Both the position numbers and the translations under genes were made by a program. The notes beneath the pieces were generated by a model. The model ran no database searches. It was not told the DNA's origin and saw nothing but the letters and a program-made list of their open reading frames with translations. DNA of 64,000 nucleotides. Origin: Mycosphaerella arachidis (lineage: Eukaryota > Ascomycota > Dothideomycetes > Mycosphaerellales > Mycosphaerellaceae). Below, one piece after another: positions 32,504 to 42,983 of this stretch; positions within the stretch are counted from its first letter, which is position 1, and each line of letters opens with the position of its first letter. The DNA is taken from NCBI GenBank assembly GCA_001297265.1, contig LIHB01000009.1, positions 310,001-374,000 on the forward strand. The letters are read 5' to 3'.

Positions 32504-33364
32504 ATGGTCTTACTGTCACTCTTCTCGTCCTTGTGCGGAGAATGTGACAGTGGCTGGTACACTTTCTGGTGATTGTATCTTGGAGCAATTTGGTTCGCAG
32601 CTGAGCTGAAATGACGGGTTGTCGAGATACTCCCAAGAGGTTTGTCCTTGGTCGCGTGCTCTGGTTGAGCTGTTGATTATTGAGCTGACTAACGGTTGTC
32701 TCATGTAGCAAGAGCACGAGTTTCGCTGCCACAGTTGCACTGTTGTCGTGTGTCTACAATGCGCTTGTCGCTGTGGCGAGCAACTACTTGCCAGATGACC
32801 CTCTCGGCATACGCTTGGGTATAAGCTTGTATGCATGGTCGGGAACCATCTTGAGTGCTGTCGGACTGGCCGGCATTGTCGCAGTAAGTTAAAATAAAAT
32901 ATATCAAGTAGACGTAACATCTTCCAACATATGCTCTATAGAAACGACCTATACTAGTCACATCCTTTGCGCACTTCCTCCTCATCGATACTGTCGTCTC
33001 CGCGACATGCCGGCTACTCATCGTCCAATTCTTCGTCGAATCGTTCTATGACCATAACATCTGCATGGGAGGGTACGAGCCGATCTGGAGTCCGCAGAAC
33101 TTCAGGCATGACATCGTGACGAGCGTGCAATGGGAACAAGAGCATCTGTGGCAATCGAACCACAAAGGAAGCTGTCGCGCAGTGCTTGGTGCGGTCCAGG
33201 TGGTCTCGTTATGTGTGCTGATGGGCGTGACTGCCGGGCAAGGTTCGCTGGCTGTGATGATGAGACGGCATGCGAAGGAAATGGATCGGCCGGCAAAAGG
33301 AGTGGACAAGTCGAGACTAAGTCCCCATCCAGATGAGAAGAGTGCCCGTCATGACATGTTATGA
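32504..33364 (+). CDS. Multi-span fungal membrane protein, three exons
   Basis: Exon 2 (32709-32883) and exon 3 (32942-33364) are secure. The 58-base intron has a GTAAGT donor and CTATAG acceptor, joining GLAGIVA to KRPILVTSF in phase. The acceptor before exon 2 (GCTGACTAAC then TCATGTAG) is strong, so a first exon is needed. The ATG at 32504 (MVLLSLFSS) in the right phase is the best candidate, with donors at 32533 or 32557 both possible. Hydrophobic segments: SFAATVALLSCVYNALVAVA, SLYAWSGTILSAVGLAGIV, ILVTSFAHFLLIDTVVSA and VLGAVQVVSLCVLMGVT, i.e. four spans with a polar loop (ESFYDHNICMGGYEPIW) and a charged cytosolic tail. The layout resembles fungal tetraspan proteins of unknown role. 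Exon 1 is uncertain. Confidence 0.7.
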
Positions 33365-33519
33365 ACGACAAACACGACGTGCTTACGAATCGCATGCCGT
33401 ACTCTCCAGATCCGTCCTCGCCAATATGTTGAGTGCATCGTATTGCAAAGTTCTCTGGACATGTCAGCACCTCACCAAACCCCAGGGTCAGCCTTGGTTT
33501 GTCTCTCATGGTCACTCAC

Positions 33520-34155
33520 CTACGCGCCACAGACACAGTGTTTACCCTCCAGAGTCTCAACGGCTCTTGGTGCGCCACAATACGACATCTTGTTATCCTC
33601 CAGCTGCACGCGGACTCGGCAATCCATCATGAAGTGACCGCAGTCCGAGCAGTCACAACGACAGAGCTCGACATCCCACCCAACAATCTTCTGCTCGTGT
33701 ACGCAGAACGGCCTCTTCACAGTAACCCAGACAGCTTCCTTCGCAGCATCACGCTCGTACTCCGCCAAGTTCCACGCCGATCGTTTCCTGGGAACGTGCC
33801 AGCGTGTGAAGCGACCCTGATGCGCATTGCATATCGGTGCAGAAGACTGGAATTGTGTTTTGAGGCCGTGCGTACCACATATCACACATTTCCGCCGTCC
33901 ACGCTTGAAGTCATCCTCCTCGAACGTATATCGATCGATGGCCACTCTTTCGCAGAAGCTAAGTGTCGACTGCCTTGAGACTCGTTGCCAGCTATGTTGG
34001 AGCAGGAGTCGAAAGTCGGTATGCGCCAGGCGCAGCGACAACAGCGATGATTTTGAGAGATATGATGCGATATGAAGGAACAGCTCGACTGGCAGGTTGC
34101 CAAGACTAGCTTTTGGGTCGATTTGCATGGCCCTGAGCGGTTCGTGGGAAATCAC
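33520..34155 (-). CDS. F-box protein with cysteine-rich C-terminus
   Basis: One exon, 211 residues (or 202 from the second ATG). An F-box lies at about residues 17-55 (LGNLPVELFLHIASYLSKSS, then LRLAHTDFRLLLQ), the Skp1-binding module of SCF ubiquitin ligases. The remainder has several Cys pairs: KCVICGTHG, CRCDCSDCGHFMMDC, YCG and HCVCGA at the end. These could form a zinc ribbon. A basic Arg/Trp-rich region (RFTRWHVPRKRSAWN) lies between. The substrate is unknown. The gene ends close to the convergent membrane-protein gene (156 bases). Confidence 0.78.
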   Translation of the reverse strand: MISHEPLRAMQIDPKASLGNLPVELFLHIASYLSKSSLLSLRLAHTDFRLLLQHSWQRVSRQSTLSFCERVAIDRYTFEEDDFKRGRRKCVICGTHGLKTQFQSSAPICNAHQGRFTRWHVPRKRSAWNLAEYERDAAKEAVWVTVKRPFCVHEQKIVGWDVELCRCDCSDCGHFMMDCRVRVQLEDNKMSYCGAPRAVETLEGKHCVCGA

Positions 34156-36251
34156 AAGGAAGTCGTGATCGCTCCAGTTCAGAATGAGTTCCTGTGTCAG
34201 GCAGGAGGGTTTGGAGTGCAGTGAAGTGGCAACGAAACATACTTACATAGACCAAGAATGCATTCAGAGATGACCTGTCGTGCATACGTGATAGGCAGCC
34301 TGCTCACATCGCGGTCACACGAGACAAACATGATGTGGTTGTCACACCCCTTTGCCACGCATTCGGTAGCTTGACTCAGCCATCGATTCGCGCGTGCCCA
34401 AAATAAGATTCATTCTTCAACGAGCGGATTGTGTCGCGTCTTCATTGCAGAGGTGTTGATATGAAACGCAAGAATTCGTCGGTTAGCTTGTCGTGACACT
34501 GATAGAAACCGGTTTGCCGGGCGCTTGATGTGAACAACGGGTTCAGGGAACGTGCAGCGACGACATGTTGCAACGCAGGGGACCTTTTCTTTGACGAGAT
34601 TGTATCATCGTCAGACTGTTTGAGGGTGTGAAGTGCAACAGGTCAGATCGAAGTCATCTTGGCTGATTTCCTCATGCAGCGACCGGTTCGCGGTGCGGCA
34701 CGTGAACGGAGCGTACCACAGCGGCGGCGCACATCCAGAACGGCTTACAGAGCTTCCAGAAAGGCGGCGACCTGCAGCCGTGTACACTGCATCGTTTGGT
34801 AATCTGTGGCATCGCGGATGTGTTGAAGTCGATGCAGGCGGCAGCGGTCGGTAGCCGCGCTTTCTGTTGCATGTGATATAGAAGCATCCATGCTGACCAC
34901 ATGTCTCTGAAGCACAGGGCGAGCGCTGGCGACATCTCGCACGGGAGTATGGAGATCCTGGCAAGCTGCGATGAGCTGCCACGTGCATTAACAGCACATC
35001 GTTCGTGCCTATTGATACTCGCATGATAGACGAGGGATGCTGTCATAGGAGACCGCCCTAGAGCTTCAGGCGAGTTATCGCCGTTCCTGACCACCGAGCG
35101 CACGTGCTATCAGATAACCCGCCAGAAGTCGTCTTACCTTTGCAACTCGCCGCTTGGTCTTCAGCATCAGTCAAATAGTCATTGAACGCCGCGTGCGGTG
35201 CACAGTCAGGTGTTCCACGCGCGGGGTTGTAGAGCGACTGTTGACGCTATTGGAGCAACCCGCTTCAAGCATCGTGCTGTCGCCGAGTAGCTCCGAGAGT
35301 ATGCTGCCGGCTGGGAGATACGAACGGGTCGCTGTTGGAGATGCAGCGCACGCATGGATAGTAATGCTGATACCGTGGAGCGACACGCATCGTTGGTCTT
35401 GCAGAACTGGTCCGATATCGAATGTCGATTCGCATCGGATATGGTTGTTGGCGGCGATAGACCCCACTCGCGAGACCGGGCACTTGCATGGGAAATAGCG
35501 TGGGAAAAGCTTGCATCCGTGTCGAGGACCGTGGCCAGCTCGTGGCTTGCAACACAGAAACGTTTCACAGTGGCAGTGTGGGCATTCGGCGTGTCAACGT
35601 CAGTTCCTCGAGGTGCGCAGCAGTTCATGGTATGGTTGAGACGTTGCGGACGAACGATGCGCTATAAAGTGGCCGTCGGAGAAGGAAATGAGAAACATTT
35701 TAGAAGGCGGCCCAAGCGGGTGCCGAGCCAGCGAGCGGAGTCCAACGAGATTACTTGTGGAAAGGCACCTCGAAGTAGTGTGCTCGCCTGCTGAGGAGGG
35801 ACTACTCCCCCATGCCTGCTGCTGCTGCTGCCGCTGCCGCTGCTGCTCTCTGTTCCTCTTCCTCTGCATCTCCTGCCTGAGAGAAGACGTCGTCGCTCCT
35901 TTCCAGTACCACCTAATTGCTGCCAGTGGTGGCGGCGTGTGTTGAAGGTACGCACGCAGCATTCCCCAACAATCCTCCGAGAAGACTTCCGTCCGGCACA
36001 GAACGTGTGATCAAAGCAGACTCTCATCACTGCGATACCGCCGCCCAGCGCCCAGCGCACTCTATGCACTCGGCCTTGCCTTCAGTAACCACAACGCCTT
36101 GCACATATGGCAACGGCGACGCAAATCACAATGGCTCGACTGACAACGCTCTTTCTGCATTAGGTCTCTTTCTACATCTTGCCGAACTTCCATCGCGAGC
36201 AGAGTCGCACATCTCTTTCGAACCCGTGGTTCGCGAACGCTATACACAAAC
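34156..36251. other. Long intergenic interval
   Basis: About 2.1 kb between divergently arranged genes. Overlapping frames at 34611-35103 and 35206-35794 on both strands have high Arg/Ser/Cys composition and no recognisable domain, and I cannot pick a real one. A CTG/CCG microsatellite is at 35816-35848. The last 200 bases are C/A-rich, the likely 5' leader of the next gene. Confidence 0.5.
35816..35848. repeat. CTG/CCG trinucleotide microsatellite
   Basis: An interrupted CTG run with two CCG units, followed by CT-rich sequence to about 35875. On the plus strand it would encode Leu/Cys/Ala tracts, but no gene here is supported. Confidence 0.8.
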
Positions 36252-37488
36252 ATGTCTTTTTACGAAACCGACAGCCATACCTGGTCTGGACCTGGACGTC
36301 AGGCCTCTTGGGAACAGCCTGCGCCTCCTTCGCAATCGGGGAGTGCATCTACCATGTCCCAGCCGACCGAACCGATGGCATTCGCATCGCAATTCGAAGA
36401 GATCGAACGTGCGACGGACAACCTCATGAAGAGTGGCAAGTGGGCGCCGGGAGCACAGGGCGCTGTCGGTCCAGTTGGTGTTCCGCCACGAAGGGACAGC
36501 ATTCCTGCGATGGCCAGAGGCTACGACTACAACGCAGATCCCCGATTGATTGGTGGGCCCTCCAGACATCAATCAGTCAGCGAGTACTCTTCCGAGGGCG
36601 GTCGGCCGGGTTCAGCTGGTCTGCAGGGATATTTCGCTGGCCAGCGTTTCCCAGGAGGGCGTCAATCAGAGGCTGAGCAGGTCCTCCAGGCGAAGCGCAG
36701 GATGGCGGCACAACGCGAGCGCGAGCTTCGCAACTACCATCAAGAGCAGCAGTACAATCGGAGTAAGTATTGGTGTTGCGCGTGCGTCAATCGCGCCGGC
36801 TAATACGTATTGACTAGCGGTATCCGGGGTGAAGACAGATCGATCCATGAGCCCGAACACGATGAGCGAGGACGACCGCCGTGATCTTATTGCCCGTCAG
36901 CATCGTGCTCTTTATGGCGATAACTCGAGCTTGTACTCTGCGGACGGATCGCGTCGTGGCAGTCAGGACATTCGAATTCCTAGCGGAGCCAGAGGCTCAT
37001 CTCCCCTTGCCTACGACCCCTTCGGTGCTCAAGCCCAATCTGGCTCAGAAGGCGCGGTCCAGATGCCTCCTCGCGACCGGCCCGAAAACAACGCATCTCC
37101 GGCATCGAACGCGCCCGCACAGCCATCTTTTGGGCTACTAAACGAGCCCCAGCAAAGTAGGGGCACCTCAAACTCATCGCAGGGTGGATCTCCTCCGACT
37201 GCTGGGCAGCAGAAGGGCAACGTGATGCCAATCGGAACTCGACCGGCGCAAGTGTCCGGCGGCGCACCAGGCTTGAACAAGCGCTCGACAACACCGCTTA
37301 CGCCATCTTCGCTCAGCTTCGGCTTCAACGCCGGAGATGCGCAGAACGCTCCTAAAGACGAACGCTCGAACTCGGCGGCATCGAACGCTGCACTTGGTGC
37401 TAGCGGTCTCGGTAACTGGAGCAACAACAGCGCCAACTGGGGTTCCGGGAAGAGCACATTGGCCGTACAGCCATCTGTGTGGGGTTGA
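36252..37488 (+). CDS. Conserved disordered fungal protein, 393 residues
   Basis: Exons 36252-36762 and 36818-37488. The 55-base intron (GTAAGT donor, TTGACTAG acceptor) joins NRS to VSGVKTDRS in phase. The N-terminus is Trp/Gln/Ser-rich (MSFYETDSHTWSGPG). A short ordered segment follows (FASQFEEIERATDNLMKSGK), then a helical Arg/Glu stretch (SEAEQVLQAKRRMAAQRERE). After the intron there is a motif DRRDLIARQHRALYGDNSSL and PLAYDPFGAQ. The Ser/Asn/Gly-rich C-terminus has repeated short Trp motifs (LGNWSNNSANWG) and ends VQPSVWG. I recall this arrangement from uncharacterised Pezizomycotina proteins but know no function. No TM or signal sequence is visible. Confidence 0.78.
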
Positions 37489-38346
37489 TTCAGTATAGCT
37501 GACGAGGTCCAGCTCTGGGCTGGGGGGGGGGGACGGGAGAAGCACAGAGGTCTCCAAAATAGGGGTGGCAGTGGAGATGGAACAACTTGCGACTTTCACT
37601 GCATTTGACCGGTGTCCAGGATTTGCTTGCAATACCAATTTGCGACGCGGGTTATGCGGCTATTCTTTTTGGGTGGGTGCAACGGCAGAGTGCATGCATT
37701 ATGGAGCTTGGGAGCGTCGACCATGATTCTGCGATGCGGGTGGGACTCGGCATATTTGGGATAGGTGCTGCGTTGATTGTTTCTTGGTACATGGGTGATG
37801 TGGGCACATATCTGCTTTTCGAGGTTGGGACAAAGTGAGGGACGGCACGGTTTGGAGTTTGTCTGGGCCATATATCCATATGTTATCAGTTGTTATTCGC
37901 GAGTAATACCCTGCTGGAAGGCGGTCTGGGTAACAACAAAAATATTTGGCGTGGGAGCTGGCAGTGCAGTCTTCTTCATGTGTGTGCCTTCTGTGATTCT
38001 TGGTGTACCATGACGATGAAATCGGTATGGGCAGCATAAGTTGTATCGCGTCCGACGCGTGGTGAATGCGGTGACGTGGTTTGGCTGGAGGCCTGAGGCC
38101 TGAGGCTGGGAGCCTGAACGCGGCTAGGTTCCAAGCGAAGACCCTTGCCGAAGGCCAGCTATCGCTCTCCTGGACATTGAACAGAATTGCGCTTCTCTGT
38201 CTGTCCTCTGTCCAGTCCTCACGCTCATTACAACAACGAAGTGTACAACTCGACGCGACTCACACACGCATCCGACCGATCACATATCGACAATTGTAAC
38301 GAGGAGAACCCAGCACTAGCCTGCCTGCCACGACCACGTCTTCAAC
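37489..38346. other. Intergenic, promoter of Sec61 beta
   Basis: About 860 bases. A run of 11 G at 37522-37532 lies just past the stop of the previous gene. Frames on both strands at 37587-38037 look non-coding. The region next to 38347 is A/C-rich, like a leader. Confidence 0.5.
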
Positions 38347-38958
38347 ATGGTAAGCCACGCTATGTACAAGCAACAGGTCCCGCGCACGACTACACCATAC
38401 CACGCGGCCAAAAGACGATTGCACGATGGAATGCATTACTCTACGCCGCGTTGAGATGTCACAGACCATCTCGCTCGAGCCCATTGATTCGGTGCACATG
38501 CTGACGCACGACGTCCATAGTCTTCACCACGACCATCCTCACCTGTGAACAACCCCACCACCGGCACAACGACCGCACGTCCCGCATCGCCGAAAGCACC
38601 AGGTGGCCCAGCGACCGCGATTAGGAGGAAGGCAGCCGCAGACCGCGCAGATAAAATCGCAAATGCCCGCCCAGCATCGACACGCGCCGCAGGCGCGGGA
38701 GGAAGCAGCAGCACGATGTTGAGTACGTCTTAGAGGACGTGGATTGCCCTGAATAGTGGATGCTAATAAGACGTGCAGGGCTGTATACCGATGAATCTCC
38801 AGGACTTAAGGTCGATCCATTCGTGGTCATGGTGCTTTCGATCGGATTCATCATCTCAGTGGTAGCGCTGCACAGTAAGTCGTTGTGTCGCTTGATGGAG
38901 GAGGCAGGGCTAACGATTGGTAGTAATTGCAAAGTTCACCAAGCGATTCTCTTCGTAA
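38347..38958 (+). CDS. SBH1: Sec61 beta subunit of the ER translocon
   Basis: Four coding exons, 38347-38349, 38521-38722, 38779-38874 and 38924-38958, give 111 residues. The first coding exon is only the ATG, directly followed by a GTAAGC donor. The 171-base intron ends GTCCATAG and the protein continues SSPRPSSPVNNPTTG. The family core is complete: RRKAAADRADK, then LYTDESPGLKVDPFVVMVLS (conserved cytosolic signature), the single TM anchor IGFIISVVALHIIAKF, and the short luminal end TKRFSS. Intron 2 (GTACGT donor, GCTAAT branch site) splits the Arg codon of MLRLYT. Intron 3 (GTAAGT, GCTAAC) splits the Ile codon of ALHIIAK. It acts in the heterotrimeric protein-conducting channel. All phases close. 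Confidence 0.95.
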
Positions 38959-39742
38959 AGGACATATGAGCGGTAGCTGCAACGGTACGGCAGAAGTATG
39001 GCGTCTGGCGACTTCAGTCCCCGAGCGGTCTCGACGTTAAGGAGGCATTGGATGGCACGGCCTTGAGCTATAGCCAGGGACTATCGGACTCCATTTGCAA
39101 CATTCAGACTCCAGCACCTTGTATAAGCATTTCATGAGCGTTTCACCTTTGGCCTGTTGGGCTTTTGCATCAGGTACGGAGGCTACCTTTTGTCTGATAT
39201 TCCTACCACGTGGTAAGTTCGATCCCCAGAAATGTCATGCGCGCGCAGAGCGCTTGGCGGTGCCATCTCAACGTTCGCAGCGCGCCACTCGTACTACATA
39301 CCTGTAGCCATTGGAGGCTCTGGCAGGACCGCGGTGGCCAAGAGCTTCCAATGTCATTTACCATTTTCGCTAATTTAGCCGCGAGCAATACGTGGAGAGG
39401 CTTTCCGAGTGCCTGAGCTCTGCGTTTTGCCACGGCCGGTGGGGTGTACCTTGCCCCGCGACGCCAATAACAGGCAATGGACGTGTTCACGAAGGCGATT
39501 TTGCCGGAACGTGGTTGAATAAAATGTTCTCAGACGCCCTGTATTAGCTTGCCACACATGTCGATTCCGCAGGGTATAAGAAGGTGGGCTGCTTCCGTGT
39601 TGCACTGGTAGCATTGCTAAACGTGGCCTCTAGGACTGCTGCATTATTTACTCGAAAGTCGATTTCGCCGCCTCTTCGACGATCTGCGATTCACAGACTT
39701 TCGTATCTCAGCAACCGAATCCAACTCAGAAATTACGACGCC
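38959..39742. other. Intergenic, promoter of xylose reductase
   Basis: About 780 bases. No gene supported. Note that the frame of the next gene is open upstream to an in-frame ATG at 39584 and would add 53 Arg-rich residues (see findings). Confidence 0.5.
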
Positions 39743-40808
39743 ATGTCTACGCCTACAGTCACTTTGAGCAATGGTCGCGAGGTGGGACTATGCTTTGTTC
39801 AAGGGTATTGCGACGAGTCTGACGTGGGATAGATGCCTCTAGTAGGCTTTGGCCTCTGGAAGGTCACCAAGGAGACCTGCGCCGACCAAGTCTACAACGC
39901 CATCAAGACCGGATACCGCCTGTTCGACGGTGCTTGCGATTACGGCAACGAGAAGGAGGCAGGCGAGGGTGTTGCTAGGGCCATCAAGGATGGTCTCGTG
40001 AAGCGTGAAGAGCTCTTCATCGTGTCCAAACTCTGGAACAGCTTCCACGACAAGGAGCGCGTCAAGCCAATCTGCAAAAAGCAGCTCGCGGACTGGGGCA
40101 TCGACTACTTCGACCTCTTCATCATCCACTTTCCGATCGCTCTCAAGTATGTTGACCCCTCGGTCCGATACCCACCAGGCTTCTTCGACGAGAACGACAA
40201 GCTTTCTCTCAGCAAGGCTCCTCTTGAGGAGACCTACCACGCCATGGAAGAGCTGTACGACGAGGGTCTGATTAAGTCAATTGGCATCAGCAACTACAAC
40301 GGCTCACTTGTACTGGATGTTGAGCGCTACGCCAAGCACATGCCACAGACTCTTCAGATCGAGCACCACCCATATCTTGTCCAGCAAGATCTCCTCGAAC
40401 TTTGCAAGAGCCGCAAGATCGCCGTTACCGCTTACTCGTCGTTCGGCCCACAATCATTCCTCGAGCTCAACATGCAGAAGGCAAAGGATACTCCGCTCTT
40501 GTTTGATCACTCCACAGTCAAGAGCATTTCAGAGAAGCACAACAAGACTCCTGCGCAGGTTCTCCTTCGATGGGCGACCCAGCGTGGCGTTGCAGTCATT
40601 CCCAAGAGCAACAACCAAGGACGACTGGCACAAAATCTTGACGTCTGCAGCTTCGATCTCGGCGACGATGAGATCAAGCAGATCAGTGACCTGGATCAAG
40701 GACTCCGATTCAACAATCCGCTCAATGTATTCTTGACCCTTGCCTCAAGATTGGACATTTCGCTGACGTCTATGACAGTACGGCGTCCAGGTCCCTATCT
40801 TTGCATAG
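39743..40808 (+). CDS. XYL1: NAD(P)H-dependent D-xylose reductase (aldo-keto reductase)
   Basis: Exons 39743-39781, 39833-40726 and 40779-40808 give 320 residues, the usual length. It reduces D-xylose to xylitol, the first step of fungal pentose catabolism, in the cytosol. The AKR tetrad is visible: Asp45 and Tyr50 in FDGACDYGNE, Lys79 in FIVSKLWN and His112 in LFIIHFP. The coenzyme-binding motif AVIPKSNNQGRLAQN carries the KSN triad typical of dual-cofactor xylose reductases. Intron 1 (51 bases, weak GTGGGA donor, TCTGAC branch site) joins SNGRE to MPLVGFGLWK. Intron 2 (52 bases, GTATTC donor, GCTGAC branch site) joins RFNNPLN to YGVQVPIFA and the TAG stop. Both restore family sequence exactly. 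The uninterrupted 3' frame without splicing would give a foreign tail. Confidence 0.94.
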
Positions 40809-41246
40809 ACTTCACTACACATCATTTCCAAGCACAGCAGAGGTCGATTTCGAAGTAAGTATCGAATCACCACATGTAGAACCAATCACACAGAGTCAAG
40901 AATACCACAGCAAGGCGTTGGGTAGCAATTCCCGAGTGGAGGCATGGCATTCAGCTCACAATAGAGTTTTCACAATCCTGTTTCGTGGCGCACTTTCGTA
41001 ACCACTCACTTTCAAGTCGCGTTCTTCACAATATGCCCCGCCAACATACCTACGTCACGCAAAGAACAACTATCTGGTACGTGGCTCGTTCGCGTTGACT
41101 CCGTGCCGCAGTCCTTGGTGGTATATAAACACCCTTGCTTTCAGATATCGCGGCTTCCCATTACAGCTCTCGGACAAAATACTTGCAGCACATCTTCACT
41201 TCAGCCACTACTACACACGCGGACACCCTAATAGAACAACCTGAAA
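40809..41246. other. Intergenic with TATA-containing promoter
   Basis: About 440 bases between tandem genes. A TATATAAA element lies 118 bases before the next start codon (separate entry). The 80 bases ahead of the ATG are C/A-rich. Confidence 0.55.
41122..41129 (+). promoter_or_regulatory. Probable TATA box of the LEA-like gene
   Basis: TATATAAA in GC-rich surroundings, 118 bases upstream of the start codon. TATA boxes are typical of inducible stress genes in fungi, which fits the predicted product. The transcription start is not known. Confidence 0.5.
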
Positions 41247-42161
41247 ATGGCAGACTACAACACGACCGGCGACATCCACGAAGGGGCCAAGAAACTCGCC
41301 GACGAGGCTATGGCCAGAGGTCATGCGCTAGAGACATCCTCGTCGACGACCCCCACCTCTACCTCGACAGTTCAGAAGGACACGAATTCCCTCGCAGATC
41401 AAGCTCAAGACACCGCCAACACCGCCTCAAAGCAGGCGTCCGACGCCGCCAGTACAGCTCAAAAGCAAGCTTCAGAAGCAGCAGGCACAGTCCAGAAGCA
41501 AGCCTCAGACCTGGCGTCTCAAGCCCAGAATCAAGCGTCTAAGCTCGCTTCTCAAGCTTCGGAATCCGCAGGCTCAGGAGTCGGAACCGCCCAGGGACAA
41601 GCTTCAGACCTCGCCTCTCAAGCCCAACAGCAAGGCAACAATCTCGCATCTCAGGTATCAGAAGCTGCGGGCTCAGCAGCAGGTACAGCCCAACGACAAG
41701 CTTCAGACCTCGCCTCCCAAGCTCAACAGAAAGGCAACAATCTCGCCTCCCAAGCCTCCGAAGCCGCAGGCTCAGCAGCTGGTACAGCCCAGCGACAAGC
41801 TTCTGATCTCGCCTCCCAAGCCTCGGAAGCCGCAAGCTCAGCAGCAAGCACAGCCCAACGACAAGCCTCCGACCTCGCCTCCCAAGCCCAAGAACAAGCC
41901 AGCAAAGCCACCAACAGCACGCAGCAGGGCACCGGCAGCGCCCTGGGAACCGCCGGTTCATACATCGCTGCCGGCCTCAACTACGCGGGAGAAACAATCG
42001 GCGGGGGAGCAAGGTATGCTGGCGAGCAATTGCAGGGTGTGCAGAACGAGAGTGTTGCGGGGAGTGCCAAGTATGTGGGCGAGACGTTGGTGAGTGGTGG
42101 AGATGCGACTGAGAAGAGTTTGAAGGACGCCGCGAAGAAGGTGGAGGAGAATTTGCAGTAG
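41247..42161 (+). CDS. LEA-like amphipathic 11-mer repeat protein, 304 residues
   Basis: One exon, with no signal peptide. After a Thr/Ser-rich start (residues 1-45), residues 50-220 are almost only Ala, Ser, Gln, Asp, Lys and Gly in 11-residue periods such as ASDLASQAQQQ. The pattern suggests a long amphipathic helix like group-3 LEA proteins or lipid-droplet-coating helices. Residues 86-184 are three copies of a 33-residue unit (3 x 11), followed by a 22-residue partial unit. The C-terminus (230-304) is Gly/Ala/Tyr-rich (GLNYAGETIGGGARYAGE, SAKYVGETL), then a charged helix (KSLKDAAKKVEENLQ). LEA-type proteins protect membranes and enzymes during drying, cold or heat. A desiccation or stress role is inferred from composition and from the TATA-type promoter. 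Confidence 0.8.
   Translation: MADYNTTGDIHEGAKKLADEAMARGHALETSSSTTPTSTSTVQKDTNSLADQAQDTANTASKQASDAASTAQKQASEAAGTVQKQASDLASQAQNQASKLASQASESAGSGVGTAQGQASDLASQAQQQGNNLASQVSEAAGSAAGTAQRQASDLASQAQQKGNNLASQASEAAGSAAGTAQRQASDLASQASEAASSAASTAQRQASDLASQAQEQASKATNSTQQGTGSALGTAGSYIAAGLNYAGETIGGGARYAGEQLQGVQNESVAGSAKYVGETLVSGGDATEKSLKDAAKKVEENLQ
41502..41864 (+). repeat. Tandem 99-base coding repeats
   Basis: Inside the LEA-like gene, 99-base units lie at 41502-41600, 41601-41699 and 41700-41798, followed by a 66-base partial unit at 41799-41864. Units two and three are closely similar at the DNA level (both contain CAAGCTTCAGACCTCGCCTC), which suggests recent duplication. The partial copy lacks exactly one 33-base (11-residue) subunit. 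Confidence 0.8.
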
Positions 42162-42983
42162 GGTACAGTAGATACGGGAGATATATCGACAGACGAGATT
42201 GATGAGATGGGATAGTGGCGTTTGGTAGCGGGTGGGTGAGGGATCGGAGTCATGACACTATTTTCCCCTCTAGATGTTGGTATGAAATGGCGTAGCGGTA
42301 GCTGTAGCTGTACTAGTCATGGGGTAGCCTCCCAGTGTACTGCGCAGTACATGTACCTCCTCATTGCTGGCTGAAGTATCTACCTTATCACGTGCGGATC
42401 ACAGCCGCCATCAACTCGCTCAGCAACGACGTCGTGCTGACTTTCCGTTGCTAACCTTCACGCTAGAGTATCTTGGCAGCGTACAAGGAGCAAAGGTGTT
42501 CCGCTTCTTGGCACGTATAGGACGTCGCTAGTCTCGTCGAACCACTTATATGTCGTCGTTGTGGAGTTCGAACAGCGTCGTAACCGGGCTCTGGAGACTG
42601 ACGTTCTGCCTCGTGGGATCATGCGAACGATCAGGAGATATCCACCGGGAACACCGATCGATATACTGTAGCAGAAATCGTCATGGTGGGCCATGTCCGT
42701 GCCTTCCTAATTTACGTCTCCCGTAGTTCTACCGTGATCTCGACTTCATCCCAAGTCAACATTAGCATATGTCGGGACAGTAAGCGAACGCCGACGACGG
42801 AATGAAGTGAAAGAGTGTTTGTACAGTAGAGCTCCTGGCTCGTTTCATTTGGTATCCCATTGTCTGAAGTCTATCTTGCTTCAAGCCTGTCGCTCGATTG
42901 CAGACCAGAAGTGGCAACTGTGCCGATGCATCATGTCGTTACTCGTATCATGTCGTATCGTTTGGGAAGCAATCACAGGCTGC
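42162..42983. other. Intergenic between convergent genes
   Basis: About 820 bases of 3' flanks. A 78-codon minus-strand frame at 42458-42694 looks mildly protein-like (GVPGGYLLIVRMIPRG) but has no supporting context. Confidence 0.45.

Noticed and set aside
35354..35794. 146-codon plus-strand frame
   Set aside because: An overlapping minus-strand frame of similar length is just as plausible, and neither has a domain or a splice-supported model.
39205..39225. tRNA-like T-loop (GTTCGATCC)
   Set aside because: The stem does not pair and no D or anticodon arm is found upstream. Similar TTCGATTC at 5510 fails in the same way. No tRNA gene is supported in the window.
40727..40858. Unspliced C-terminal tail of xylose reductase
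   Set aside because: Reading through gives a foreign tail; splicing at 40727-40778 restores the family ending YGVQVPIFA.
41539..41961. 140-codon minus-strand frame of repeated RRGRRL-like motifs
   Set aside because: It is the antisense of the LEA-like repeats; the periodicity comes from the plus-strand gene.
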